In this document: positions 1 to 8,385 of the stretch, one piece after another
How positions within the stretch are numbered: position 1 is the stretch's first letter
How the letters are laid out: every line of letters starts with the position of its first letter
Source of the DNA: an uncultured Bacteroidota bacterium
Lineage (GTDB): Bacteria; Bacteroidota; Bacteroidia; B-17B0; Aurantibacillaceae
Reading direction: 5' to 3'
DNA: 41,011 nt
Assembly: GCA_903834765.1 (NCBI GenBank)
Contig: CAILKE010000037.1
Span: 1-41,011, forward strand
Notes under the pieces: model-generated
Databases searched by the model: none
Told to the model about the DNA's origin: nothing
The model's input: only the letters and a program-made list of their open reading frames with translations
Translations under genes and position numbers: made by a program

Positions 1-345
1 CAGCTAGTTTATCAGAGGCTAGTTTATCTGCAAGTTGCTTTTCCTTAGCTAATTTATCAGCTAATTGCTTTTCTTGTGCTAATTTTTCGGCTTCTGCTTT
101 TTCTTGGGCTAACTTTTCTGCAGCTAGTTTATCAGAGGCTAGTTTATCTGCAAGTTGCTTTTCCTTTGCTAACTTATCAGCTAATTGCTTTTCTTGAGCT
201 AATTTTTCCGCAGCTGCTTTTTCTTGGGCTAGTTTATCAGAGGCTAGTTTATCTGCAAGTTGTTTTTCCTTTGCTAACTTATCAGCTAATTGCTTTTCTT
301 GTGCTAATTTTTCGGCTTCTGCTTTTTCTTGGGCTAGTTTATTTG
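1..345. repeat. Nested tandem repeat: 15-bp units in 120/105-bp higher-order units
   Basis: Every 15 bases a variant of gctaRtttatcWg or gctttttctt recurs in register. Eight such sub-units form a 120-bp block at 1-120, which repeats at 121-240. A third block, 241-345, lacks the first sub-unit (105 bp). The array is inside the minus-strand CDS, so each 15-bp unit is five residues and copy changes keep the frame. It continues off the left edge. Confidence 0.95.
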
Positions 346-1120
346 CTTTATCTGCAATTAATTTATCAGCTAAGGCTTTAGCTGCCAATTTTTCTGCTGC
401 CTGATCTGCTGCTTTTTTCTCAGCCAACTCTTTATCCTTTATGCAATTTCCAACTTTTAATAATTGATCTATTGGATATCGTTCACCAGGAATTATGGCC
501 AATGCATTTTCATAGTTAGTTTTTGCTAATTGACAATCTCCTTTGGCCAAAGCCACATCTCCTGCATTATTTAAAGATGTGAATTTTTGAAATAAAATAC
601 CTTCTGCATCTCGCATACTGGCTAAACTTGCTAACATTTGATTTGTATAATCACTAAGGGATGCGAAATTTTTGATACTTGATTTATATGAAATTTTAGC
701 CAAAGGTTGTTGCAAAATCGAATAATCTATAGTAGGATAGGGCTTCGCCATAATAACACCTTCAATACCAAAAGAGGGTAAAAACTTATCATTTGACAAC
801 TCTTCGGGAACACCAATTGTTGAAATCGAAAATTTCTTTGCATTGCAACCAGGGTATGAAACAACTAAAATAAAATCACCATTAGGGGGGATTTCAATAA
901 TAAACGAACCATTTGCATCACTTTGCATTTGTGAAACAATAGTTGTTCCTTTATAAAGTATAATAGAAGCTCCCTGCAACTTATTATCCATTTCATCCAC
1001 TTTATTAGTTAATTGATAAGTCATTAATTCAACTGAACTTCTAAGTTTTAATGTCCACTGAGAAAATACTGTTGTGCTTAATGCTAAAAATGAAGTAATA
1101 AAAAATAATAGTTTTTTCAT
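1..1120 (-). CDS. Exported protein with carboxypeptidase-regulatory-like domain, TPR-like segment and long Lys/Ala/Leu coil (C-terminus outside window)
   Basis: An open frame with no stop starts at ATG 1120-1118 on the minus strand and runs off the left edge; 373 codons are visible. The N-terminus MKKLLFFITSFLALSTTVFSQ is a typical signal peptide. Residues about 22-110 look like a carboxypeptidase-regulatory/beta-sandwich domain (ASIILYKGTTIVSQMQSDA then GSFIIEIPPNGDFILVVSYPG). A TPR-like helical piece follows (GDVALAKGDCQLAKTNYENA, IIPGERYP), a combination common in Bacteroidota exported proteins. From about residue 230 the chain becomes a low-complexity helix of five-residue steps (KLAQE, KQLAD, KLASD) resembling TolA-type linkers. 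Function unknown; periplasmic or outer-membrane-associated is an inference. The repeats continue beyond the window, so total length is unknown. Confidence 0.85.
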   Translation of the reverse strand, partial: MKKLLFFITSFLALSTTVFSQWTLKLRSSVELMTYQLTNKVDEMDNKLQGASIILYKGTTIVSQMQSDANGSFIIEIPPNGDFILVVSYPGCNAKKFSISTIGVPEELSNDKFLPSFGIEGVIMAKPYPTIDYSILQQPLAKISYKSSIKNFASLSDYTNQMLASLASMRDAEGILFQKFTSLNNAGDVALAKGDCQLAKTNYENALAIIPGERYPIDQLLKVGNCIKDKELAEKKAADQAAEKLAAKALADKLIADKANKLAQEKAEAEKLAQEKQLADKLAKEKQLADKLASDKLAQEKAAAEKLAQEKQLADKLAKEKQLADKLASDKLAAEKLAQEKAEAEKLAQEKQLADKLAKEKQLADKLASDKLA

Positions 1121-1440
1121 CTATTTAAATATATGAGTTCTTTGCGACCTAAAATTAAGAAAAAAAAACAAAATGAATGACTAATAAAATGAAGCCATTT
1201 TCAAAGCCATGAATTATTGTAATATAATGAGATCAAACTTAGATATGATGAACTAATAACTATATTACGTATCTAAATAAAAACAACTATTGATAACTTG
1301 TGTTTAGCCAATCTGTTGTAGCAGAATCAAGTAAAAATTGATGATTCAATAAACACACTGTAAAATAAGGAAAAACATCGTTCACCTCATTTATAAAGTA
1401 ATAAAATGGAATGAAAAAATCACGAAAAGAGTTCTCCTTT
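1121..1440. other. Intergenic region, no gene supported
   Basis: The gap between the divergent minus-strand repeat protein and the carboxyltransferase gene is AT-rich. A short open frame on the minus strand (1499-1287) overlaps the plus-strand promoter and is not supported as a gene. I see no terminator, tRNA or repeat here. The promoter of the plus-strand gene lies just to the right. Confidence 0.6.
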
Positions 1441-1473
1441 TTTGATGAAATCAATAACCAATCATTATATTTG
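1441..1473 (+). promoter_or_regulatory. Bacteroidota-type promoter for the carboxyltransferase operon
   Basis: TTTG at 1441-1444, 21 bases, then TATATTTG at 1466-1473 matches the -33 TTTG / -7 TAnnTTTG consensus of the primary sigma factor in this phylum. Transcription would start near 1480, leaving a leader under 20 nt before ATG 1498. This favours 1498 as the start codon over the in-frame ATG at 1411. Confidence 0.7.
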
Positions 1474-1497
1474 CTCTGCAAAAATAAAAAAAACACC

Positions 1498-3126
1498 ATG
1501 GACTTAGAATTTAATAAAAACGATGATAAAATGCGCTTGCTTATATCTCAAATGGAGCAACGTTTAAATAAAATATATGACGGTGGCGGAAAAAAACGCA
1601 TCGAAAAGTTACACGAGCAAGGTAAAATGAGCGCTCGCGAGCGTATAGATTTTTTATTAGATAAAGACACTCCTCGTTTTGAAATGGGCGCATTTGCTGG
1701 TTACGAAATGTATGCAGAACATGGTGGTTGTCCGGGTGGTGGTGTAGTCATAGTGATTGGCTATGTAAGCGGCAAGCAGTGTATTGTTGTTGCAAATGAC
1801 GCCACTGTAAAAGCAGGAGCCTGGTTCCCTATTACAGGTAAAAAGAATTTACGTGCGCAAGAAATTGCCATGGAAAATCGCTTACCTATAATCTATTTAG
1901 TTGATAGTGCTGGCGTGTATTTGCCATTACAAGATGAAATTTTCCCTGATAAGGAACACTTCGGTCGTATCTTCCGAAATAATGCAATTATGAGTGGAAT
2001 GGGTATTTTACAAGTATCTGCTGTAATGGGAAGCTGTGTAGCAGGCGGTGCCTACTTACCAATTATGAGTGATGAAGCAATGATTGTTGATAAAACAGGC
2101 TCTATCTTTTTAGCTGGATCTTATTTAGTAAAAGCCGCTATTGGAGAAAACATTGATAACGAAACACTAGGTGGCGCAACAACACATTGCGAAATAAGTG
2201 GAGTAACAGATTATAAATGCAAGGATGATGCAGATTGCTTAACTCGTATTCGCAACATTATGGGTAAAGTAGGTGATTATGATAAAGCTGGCTTTAACCG
2301 CGAAACCCCTACTCTTCCTAAAAAAGATCCAAAGGAAATATATGGTATCATTCCTGATGTGCGCGATAAACAATACGAAATTCGTGAAATTATTGAACGT
2401 TTGGTAGATGGTGGCGAACATGACGAATACAAAGAATTATACGGACAATCTATTGTTTGCACTTATGCTCGCATTGATGGCTGGGCTGTTGGTATAGTAG
2501 CTAATCAACGAAAAGTAGTGAAATCTAAAAAAGGTGAAATGCAGTTTGGTGGCGTTATTTATAGTGATAGCGCTGATAAAGCAGCACGTTTTATCATGAA
2601 TTGTAACCAAAAGAAAATTCCTTTAGTGTTTTTACAAGATGCTACGGGCTTTATGGTTGGATCAAGAAGCGAACATGGTGGCATCATTAAAGATGGTGCT
2701 AAATTAGTAAGCGCTATGGCTAATTCGGTGGTACCAAAGTTTACAATCATTATTGGAAATAGTTATGGTGCAGCTAATTATGCTATGTGTGGTAAAGCTT
2801 ATGATCCTCGTTTCATAGTTGGTTGGCCTACAGCTCAAGTAGCAGTAATGGGTGGCGCACAAGCAGCTAAAGTGTTAGTGCAAATAGAAGTCGCTTCATT
2901 AAAAGCGAAGGGAGAAGAAATTACTCCTGAAAAAGAAACAGAGCTATATAATAAAACAAAAGATCGTTACGATACACAAACAACGCCGTATTATGCGGCT
3001 AGTCGTTTATGGTTAGATGCAATCATTGATCCTTTAGAAACACGTAAAGTAATTAGTATGGGGATTGAAATGGCAAATCATGCGCCTATCACAAAAGCAT
3101 ATAATATAGGGGTTTTACAAACCTAG
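1498..3126 (+). CDS. Acyl-CoA carboxylase, carboxyltransferase (beta) subunit, methylcrotonyl-CoA carboxylase-like
   Basis: The 542-residue protein transfers carboxylate from biotin to an acyl-CoA. Two crotonase-like halves are visible. The N-terminal half has CPGGGVVIVIGYV (78-90), NDATVKAGAWFP (100-111) and the oxyanion-type segment GSCVAGGAYLP (178-188). The C-terminal half has LQDATGFMVGS and GNSYGAANYAMCGKAYDPRF. The length and the SCVAGGAYLPIMSDEA wording fit the methylcrotonyl-/geranyl-CoA carboxylase branch better than the propionyl-CoA branch, but substrate is not proven. The biotin carboxylase/BCCP subunit is not in this window, so it must be encoded elsewhere. Start chosen at 1498 from the promoter position and family length; the upstream ATG at 1411 would add 29 unconserved-looking residues. 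First gene of a likely three-gene operon. Confidence 0.93.
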   Translation: MDLEFNKNDDKMRLLISQMEQRLNKIYDGGGKKRIEKLHEQGKMSARERIDFLLDKDTPRFEMGAFAGYEMYAEHGGCPGGGVVIVIGYVSGKQCIVVANDATVKAGAWFPITGKKNLRAQEIAMENRLPIIYLVDSAGVYLPLQDEIFPDKEHFGRIFRNNAIMSGMGILQVSAVMGSCVAGGAYLPIMSDEAMIVDKTGSIFLAGSYLVKAAIGENIDNETLGGATTHCEISGVTDYKCKDDADCLTRIRNIMGKVGDYDKAGFNRETPTLPKKDPKEIYGIIPDVRDKQYEIREIIERLVDGGEHDEYKELYGQSIVCTYARIDGWAVGIVANQRKVVKSKKGEMQFGGVIYSDSADKAARFIMNCNQKKIPLVFLQDATGFMVGSRSEHGGIIKDGAKLVSAMANSVVPKFTIIIGNSYGAANYAMCGKAYDPRFIVGWPTAQVAVMGGAQAAKVLVQIEVASLKAKGEEITPEKETELYNKTKDRYDTQTTPYYAASRLWLDAIIDPLETRKVISMGIEMANHAPITKAYNIGVLQT

Positions 3127-3146
3127 TTATTATTAAGCATCATTTA

Positions 3147-4487
3147 ATGAAAGCAACTTACAAAATAAGTTTAATAACTGCTATTTCTGTGGTAATAGCC
3201 AATATGATTGGCACAGGTGTTTTTACATCCATCGGGTTTCAAGTAATCGATTTGCATACCACTTTTGCCATTTTACTATTATGGGTGCTAGGCGGTATAA
3301 TGGCACTTTGTGGAGCTTTAACATATGGAGAAATTGGAGCAGCATTTCCAAATAGTGGTGGAGAATATATATATCTTTCTAAATTATATCATCCGTTAGT
3401 TGGTTTTTTATCAGGCTGGGTTAGCTCTACTGTTGGCTTTGCAGCCCCTGTGGCATTAGCCGCCATGGCATTAGGCAAATATGTGCAAAGCGTATTTACA
3501 AACGTAAATGAAACTATATTAGCAATTAGTGTCGTATGTATACTCACATTGATACATTCTTATAACTTACGATTTGGTGCTGCATTTCAGCGAATAGCAA
3601 CTGTTATCAAAGTTGTATTTATCGTTTTGTTTATCATAGCTGGCTTTTTATATGCACCCCAACATAGCATTTCTATTTTACCAACCGAACGTAGCTCAAT
3701 TGATATTTTCAGTGGCGCTTTTGCCGTATCCTTGTATTGGGTTTCTTACTCATATTCTGGCTGGAATGCTGCAGCCTATATGACAGGTGATATAAAAGAC
3801 CCTTCTAAAAATTTACCAAAGTCTTTATTGATTGGTACAAGCATCGTTACTATTTTTTATTTATTACTTAATTATGTATTTTTATATACAGCACCAATTA
3901 ATGAATTAGCGGGGCAAGTAGAGATAGGTCATATCAGTGCACAACATATTTTCGGGCAACAGATTGGAAATGTAGTTGGTATAGTCATAGCTCTATTATT
4001 AGTTTCCTCAATTAGCGCTATGATATTAGCCGGGCCAAGAGTAGCGTCTTCTATTGGAAAAAATATAGCTCCTTTAAAAGTGTTTGCTAAAGAAAATAAA
4101 GAAGGTGTTCCTTATGTATCCATCATTACACAATCTGTTATTGCTATTATTTTAATTGCTACTGCTAAATTTGAAGATGTATTAAAACTCATCGGTTTTG
4201 TATTAACCGTATTCACTTTTTTAACTGTACTCGGTGTTTTTGTATTACGCACGAAATTCAAACATATCGAAAAACCCTATAAAACGTGGGGATATCCGGT
4301 TACCCCTATTCTATTTTTAATAATTAATGCGTGGATCTTATGTTTTGGATTTTACATAGAACCAAAAATGAGTTTATACGGATTAGGTTTAATAGCATTA
4401 GGCGTGGTTGTTTGGTTCATCTTGAAAAAACTATCACCGATAAGCACTTTAGATAAAAACAGTATTATTGAAAGCGAAATAAAATAA
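3147..4487 (+). CDS. APC-family amino acid permease
   Basis: This 446-residue protein is strongly hydrophobic, with about 12 predicted membrane helices, the standard APC architecture. The first helix carries the unwound substrate-binding motif (ANMIGTGVFTSIG, about residues 19-31), and PNSGGEYIYL (about 69-78) is the conserved segment between helices 2 and 3. GDIKDPSKNLPKSL (loop before helix 7) is typical of the amino acid transporter (LAT/YveA-like) branch. It would import or exchange amino acids at the inner membrane; substrate cannot be read from sequence. It starts 20 bp after the carboxyltransferase. If that enzyme is in leucine catabolism, a branched-chain amino acid substrate would make sense, but that is inference only. 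Confidence 0.9.
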   Translation: MKATYKISLITAISVVIANMIGTGVFTSIGFQVIDLHTTFAILLLWVLGGIMALCGALTYGEIGAAFPNSGGEYIYLSKLYHPLVGFLSGWVSSTVGFAAPVALAAMALGKYVQSVFTNVNETILAISVVCILTLIHSYNLRFGAAFQRIATVIKVVFIVLFIIAGFLYAPQHSISILPTERSSIDIFSGAFAVSLYWVSYSYSGWNAAAYMTGDIKDPSKNLPKSLLIGTSIVTIFYLLLNYVFLYTAPINELAGQVEIGHISAQHIFGQQIGNVVGIVIALLLVSSISAMILAGPRVASSIGKNIAPLKVFAKENKEGVPYVSIITQSVIAIILIATAKFEDVLKLIGFVLTVFTFLTVLGVFVLRTKFKHIEKPYKTWGYPVTPILFLIINAWILCFGFYIEPKMSLYGLGLIALGVVVWFILKKLSPISTLDKNSIIESEIK

Positions 4488-4498
4488 AAATACAACTT

Positions 4499-5707
4499 AT
4501 GATTAAAACTCTTGTTGCCTGCACTGGATTAGCATTAATGGCATGTTCATCTTCTAACCAAGAAAAACAAACTACATTACTGAAAGATTCTACAGTTGTT
4601 AAAGACTCTCTAACAATATTAAACGATTCATTACAATTATCAAAAAAGACCACCAACTGTTATAATGATAGCTTAAATGCAGTTGCTGATATTATGTCGG
4701 GAATTACAGATTCTAATTCGGTATTAGACTATATCCAAAAATCGAGGGACTTTAAAGTATTTAGTAAAAACTTTGATAAACGATGGATGTCTTTTGATTC
4801 ATCTCGCTTAAGTAATTTAAGAAAATTTAAAGACACTGAAATTTCTAAAATCGTAAAAACACAACCTACATTATTTTACCCATTTTCAGGACCAGATATT
4901 TTATATTCTCAAACGTTTTTTCCAGATGTCAATAAATTTGTGATGATTGGATTAGAGCCTGTAGGAAGCTTTCCTGAATTTAATCAAAAAGAAAAAGACT
5001 CGTTAGATACTTATTTTTCTAAAGTTAATACATCTTTGAATGCTATTTTGAAGTTTAGCTTTTTCAGGACTGAAAGTATGAGTAAGGATTTACGTAATGA
5101 AGAAGTTGACGGGACACTGCATTTATTAGTCTTATTTTTAAAACGAACAGGAAATACCTTATGCAATGCAAGGGCTTTAACAGTTGATAGTTTAGGTAGC
5201 ATCAGATATATAAATTCTTTTGCTGATCTAAAAAAATTAAAAACTAATACTAAAGGGGTTGAAATTACATTTACTGATATCAATAAACAGCCAAAAACCT
5301 TATACTACTTTTCATTAAATGCTGCAGATGGAGGCTTAAAATCAAACAAAGGCTTTGTAACTTATCTTAAAAATATGGGGCCAATTAATACTTACCTAAA
5401 AGGAGCTTCGTATTTAATGCATAAAAATTATTTTTCCATAATCCGTAATACCATTCTTAATCAAAGCCAACATGTGATACAAGATGATAGCGGAATAGCA
5501 TTTCATTATTTTACTGAAAGTTCAAGTAAATGGAATTATACATTTTACGGACAATACTTAAAGCCCATCTCACTTTTTTCAGCATTTTACCAAGCTGATT
5601 TAGATTCGTTATACAAAAAACAAGGTTCTAAACCAATTGGCTTTGGTATCGGTTATAATTTCAAAGATAAGAATAGCAATTTTATGATTGCTAGTAAGCA
5701 ACTGTAA
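4499..5707 (+). CDS. Uncharacterised lipoprotein
   Basis: 402 residues. The N-terminus MIKTLVACTGLALMACSSSN has a lipobox (LMAC, Cys16) followed by a Ser-rich tether, so an envelope lipoprotein is predicted. The segment FYPFSGPDILYSQTFFPDV and then FVMIGLEPVGSFP recalls a family of uncharacterised bacterial envelope proteins; no enzyme motif is recognised. It begins 11 bp after the permease stop and is probably the last gene of the operon. Its stop (5705-5707) is one base from the porX stop codon on the other strand, so there is no room for a conventional terminator between the convergent genes. Confidence 0.75.
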   Translation: MIKTLVACTGLALMACSSSNQEKQTTLLKDSTVVKDSLTILNDSLQLSKKTTNCYNDSLNAVADIMSGITDSNSVLDYIQKSRDFKVFSKNFDKRWMSFDSSRLSNLRKFKDTEISKIVKTQPTLFYPFSGPDILYSQTFFPDVNKFVMIGLEPVGSFPEFNQKEKDSLDTYFSKVNTSLNAILKFSFFRTESMSKDLRNEEVDGTLHLLVLFLKRTGNTLCNARALTVDSLGSIRYINSFADLKKLKTNTKGVEITFTDINKQPKTLYYFSLNAADGGLKSNKGFVTYLKNMGPINTYLKGASYLMHKNYFSIIRNTILNQSQHVIQDDSGIAFHYFTESSSKWNYTFYGQYLKPISLFSAFYQADLDSLYKKQGSKPIGFGIGYNFKDKNSNFMIASKQL

Positions 5708-5708
5708 T

Positions 5709-7265
5709 TTACTTTGGCGATAGCGTAATGTAAGGAATAATCATTTCCTCTAAACTAACACCACCATGCTGAAATGTATTTCTGTAATACTGCACGTAAT
5801 GGTTGAAATTATTGGGATAAGCAAAAAACTTATCTTCACGTGCAAATACAAAACGAGAGCTTACATTTTGCTTTGGCAAAAAGGCATCAGATGGATTTTT
5901 AATTTCAAATACTTCTTTAGCACTATAATCAAGTGCTCTGCCCTGCTTGTATCGCAAGTTCGTATTTACAGTTTTATCACCAACAATCTTCGTTGGTTCT
6001 TTTACATGAACAGTACCATGGTCAGTAGTGATTACCAATTTCGCTTTTTTATGAGCAATGAACTTGATCATTTCCAATAAAGGAGAATGTTCGAACCAAG
6101 ATAAGGTTAAACTTCTGTAGGCCGGCTCATCATCTGCTAATTCACGAATCATTTCCGATTCGGTACGTGAGTGACTCAACATATCCACAAAATTATAGAC
6201 AATCACATTTAATTTATTGTTCATTAAATTGCTCATGTTTTCTGATAATTTTTTGCCTGCTGCAAAATTGGTTATTTTATTATAGCCTACTTTTACATCT
6301 TTCCCTAAACGTTTCAATTGTGCATTTAAGAAGTCTTCTTCATGCATATTTTTACCACCTTCATCCTCATCGTTCAACCACCAATCTGGGTGACGTTTTT
6401 CCATTTCGCTTGGCATAAGCCCTGAAAATATAGCATTTCGTGCATATTGCGTTGCTGATGGTAAAATACTAAAAAACAATTCTTCACTATCTACTTTAAA
6501 ATAATTTTGAATGATGGGTTGTATCATTTTCCATTGATCGTAACGTAAATTATCAATAACTAATAAAAACGTACAAGGATTAGAATCTAAATTTGTAAAG
6601 AATTTATTTTTCAATAGTGTATGACTCATGGTTGGTGCATTGGTATCTGTGCCATTCAACCAAGAAATATATTTTTTTTCAATGAACTTAAAGAATTGTG
6701 CATTTGCGTCTGCTTTCTGCATTTTCAAAACTTCAAGCATCCCTTTATCATGATTTTTATCAATTTCCAATTCCCAATACACAATTTTTTTAAATACATC
6801 TTGCCACTCTTGCCAATTCAAATTATCAGAAAGTGTCATACCTATTTGACCAAACTCTTTGCGATATTCTGTGTTTGTTTTTTCAGAAACTAAACGTTTA
6901 TTATCTAAGGCTTTTTTAAGTGATAATAATATTTGATTTGGATTAACAGGCTTTATCAAATAATCAGCTATTTTACTTCCAATAGCATCTTCCATGATAT
7001 ATTCCTCTTCGCTTTTGGTAATCATAATAACCGGCAAATCCTGTTTCAATTGCTTTATTTTAGTTAAAGCTTCTAAACCAGAAATGCCTGGCATATTTTC
7101 ATCTAACAACACAGCTGAAATATTATTATTTTCTTTCACCACATCAATGGCCTCATCACCACTAAGTGCTGTTATAATTTCATACCCCTTAGAATTTAAA
7201 AATAAGATGTGTGGCTTCAATAAATCTATTTCATCGTCGGCCCAAAGAATTAATGTTTTTTCCAT
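5709..7265 (-). CDS. porX: PorX: response regulator with C-terminal PglZ (alkaline-phosphatase-superfamily) domain
   Basis: 518 residues. The receiver domain (1-120) has the acidic pair D10/D11, phospho-acceptor D55 (VLLDENMPG), T83 and K105 (LIKP). A helical linker follows. The PglZ/alkaline-phosphatase-like domain has candidate metal ligands D238 (LVIDNLRYDQW), T272 (SATQYAR), D361 and H365 (NFVDMLSH), and D415/H416 plus H420 (TTDHGTVHV). This is the architecture of PorX, which with PorY and SigP controls type IX secretion genes in Porphyromonas; oligonucleotide phosphodiesterase activity has been reported for the family. All key residues are present, so it should be active. No type IX secretion genes are adjacent. 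Monocistronic, divergent from the stress operon and convergent with the lipoprotein gene. Confidence 0.93.
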   Translation of the reverse strand: MEKTLILWADDEIDLLKPHILFLNSKGYEIITALSGDEAIDVVKENNNISAVLLDENMPGISGLEALTKIKQLKQDLPVIMITKSEEEYIMEDAIGSKIADYLIKPVNPNQILLSLKKALDNKRLVSEKTNTEYRKEFGQIGMTLSDNLNWQEWQDVFKKIVYWELEIDKNHDKGMLEVLKMQKADANAQFFKFIEKKYISWLNGTDTNAPTMSHTLLKNKFFTNLDSNPCTFLLVIDNLRYDQWKMIQPIIQNYFKVDSEELFFSILPSATQYARNAIFSGLMPSEMEKRHPDWWLNDEDEGGKNMHEEDFLNAQLKRLGKDVKVGYNKITNFAAGKKLSENMSNLMNNKLNVIVYNFVDMLSHSRTESEMIRELADDEPAYRSLTLSWFEHSPLLEMIKFIAHKKAKLVITTDHGTVHVKEPTKIVGDKTVNTNLRYKQGRALDYSAKEVFEIKNPSDAFLPKQNVSSRFVFAREDKFFAYPNNFNHYVQYYRNTFQHGGVSLEEMIIPYITLSPK

Positions 7266-7403
7266 AAAAAAATATCTTGTTATTAAAGATACGAAAGTAA
7301 CCTGTTTTTATTGTGCAATTAACATTTATTTAGATTTATAATCATTAAATAAGGTATTTAGATTGAAGCATTTATGAAACCCAACTAATTCAAATTAATG
7401 AGA

Positions 7404-7480
7404 ATGACTAATATCATATGTTAATATGAGAAAAATCTAAACACTAAAATTTTAAAATCACTTACTTAGTCATATTAATA
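7404..7480. promoter_or_regulatory. Paired inverted repeats upstream of the universal stress gene
   Basis: In the 228-bp gap between porX and the stress gene, ATGACTAA (7404-7411) is the exact reverse complement of TTAGTCAT (7466-7473). TTAATATGA (7421-7429) is the exact reverse complement of TCATATTAA (7470-7478). The downstream arms end about 15 bp before ATG 7494. No TAnnTTTG element is obvious here. The arms could be operator sites for a dimeric regulator; AT-richness makes chance similarity possible. Confidence 0.35.
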
Positions 7481-7493
7481 TAATATAACGACT

Positions 7494-8354
7494 ATGAAAA
7501 TTATTGTTCCAATTGATTTTTCAACTAATTCTAAAAATGCATTAGAATATGCCTCAGCACTAGCACAAGCCACTAAATCTAATATTATATTAGTTTATGT
7601 AGTTAGGCCAACTACTTATAATGAAGTAATTGTTGGCATGATGGCTGAAAAAGTTGCTGAAAAGAAAGCAGCAGGAATTATGGAAATCAAAAAAATAATA
7701 CATGAATTAGATGTTAAATACAAAGATGTTATTTATGATTACGAAATTTATGAAGGCGAAACGCCTGCCGAAATTATCCGCTGTTCTATCGACACTCATG
7801 CAAACCTCATTATTATGGGGACTCATGGGGCAAGTGGCTTTAAAAAAATATTTTTTGGAAGTAATACAGCATCTGTCATTGAACAATCTGCTTGTCCTGT
7901 TTTAGCAATACCAGAAAATTACAGTTTTAAAATTCCTAAAAAAATTGTATTTGCAACCGACTATCACTCGAGTGATTTATTTGTTATTGAACAATTAGCA
8001 AAAATAGCCATCGTATTTTCATCAGAAATAAATATACTTCATATTATTGAAGATGATGAATCAACTTTGCAAGACAAGCAAGAAGAAATAAAACAATTTT
8101 TAGCAAACATTGCTACTAAAATACCTTATAGTAAAATATGTTACAAACTATTCCAAAGCAAAGATATCCCTGTGGGTATTGAATCAATCATTGAGCAGGA
8201 AAGCGCTGATATTATATCACTTTCATCACAGAAAAGAAATAACATCGAAAAACTAATAAATAAAAGTATAACTATAGAACTTTCTTTTCATACTAAAGTT
8301 CCATTACTTGCCTTTAGTATGAGTGAGCCAGACAACCAAAAACACGCTCTTTAA
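7494..8354 (+). CDS. Tandem universal stress protein (UspA family)
   Basis: 286 residues in two Usp domains. The first (1-142) begins MKIIVPIDFS and carries the ATP-binding signature GTHGASG (109-115) followed by FFGSNTASVI (120-129) and CPVLAIP. The second (about 148-280) keeps the fold pattern (IVFATDYH, INILHIIED, ADIISLSSQKR) but its glycine-rich loop is replaced by SSQKRNNIEKLINKS, so it probably does not bind ATP. Cytosolic. It leads a five-gene plus-strand run, 31 bp ahead of the phosphorylase. In several bacteria Usp genes sit with this phosphorylase/PRPP synthetase pair, so a role in stress or energy limitation is a reasonable inference. Confidence 0.9.
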   Translation: MKIIVPIDFSTNSKNALEYASALAQATKSNIILVYVVRPTTYNEVIVGMMAEKVAEKKAAGIMEIKKIIHELDVKYKDVIYDYEIYEGETPAEIIRCSIDTHANLIIMGTHGASGFKKIFFGSNTASVIEQSACPVLAIPENYSFKIPKKIVFATDYHSSDLFVIEQLAKIAIVFSSEINILHIIEDDESTLQDKQEEIKQFLANIATKIPYSKICYKLFQSKDIPVGIESIIEQESADIISLSSQKRNNIEKLINKSITIELSFHTKVPLLAFSMSEPDNQKHAL

Positions 8355-8385
8355 ATCTATTCAACATTATACTTAATTTTTTTAT

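Noticed and set aside
76-381. Hydrophobic open frame on the plus strand through the repeat array
   Set aside because: It is the complement of the Lys/Ala coil repeats; the minus-strand frame has a signal peptide and folded domains.
1287-1499. 70-codon minus-strand frame in the gap before the carboxyltransferase gene
   Set aside because: It overlaps the promoter and start of the plus-strand gene, has no recognisable domain and is explained by AT-rich sequence; a degraded gene remains possible but is not supported.
5705-5711. Missing terminator between convergent lipoprotein gene and porX as an anomaly
   Set aside because: Stops one base apart are common in compact genomes; nothing unusual beyond that.
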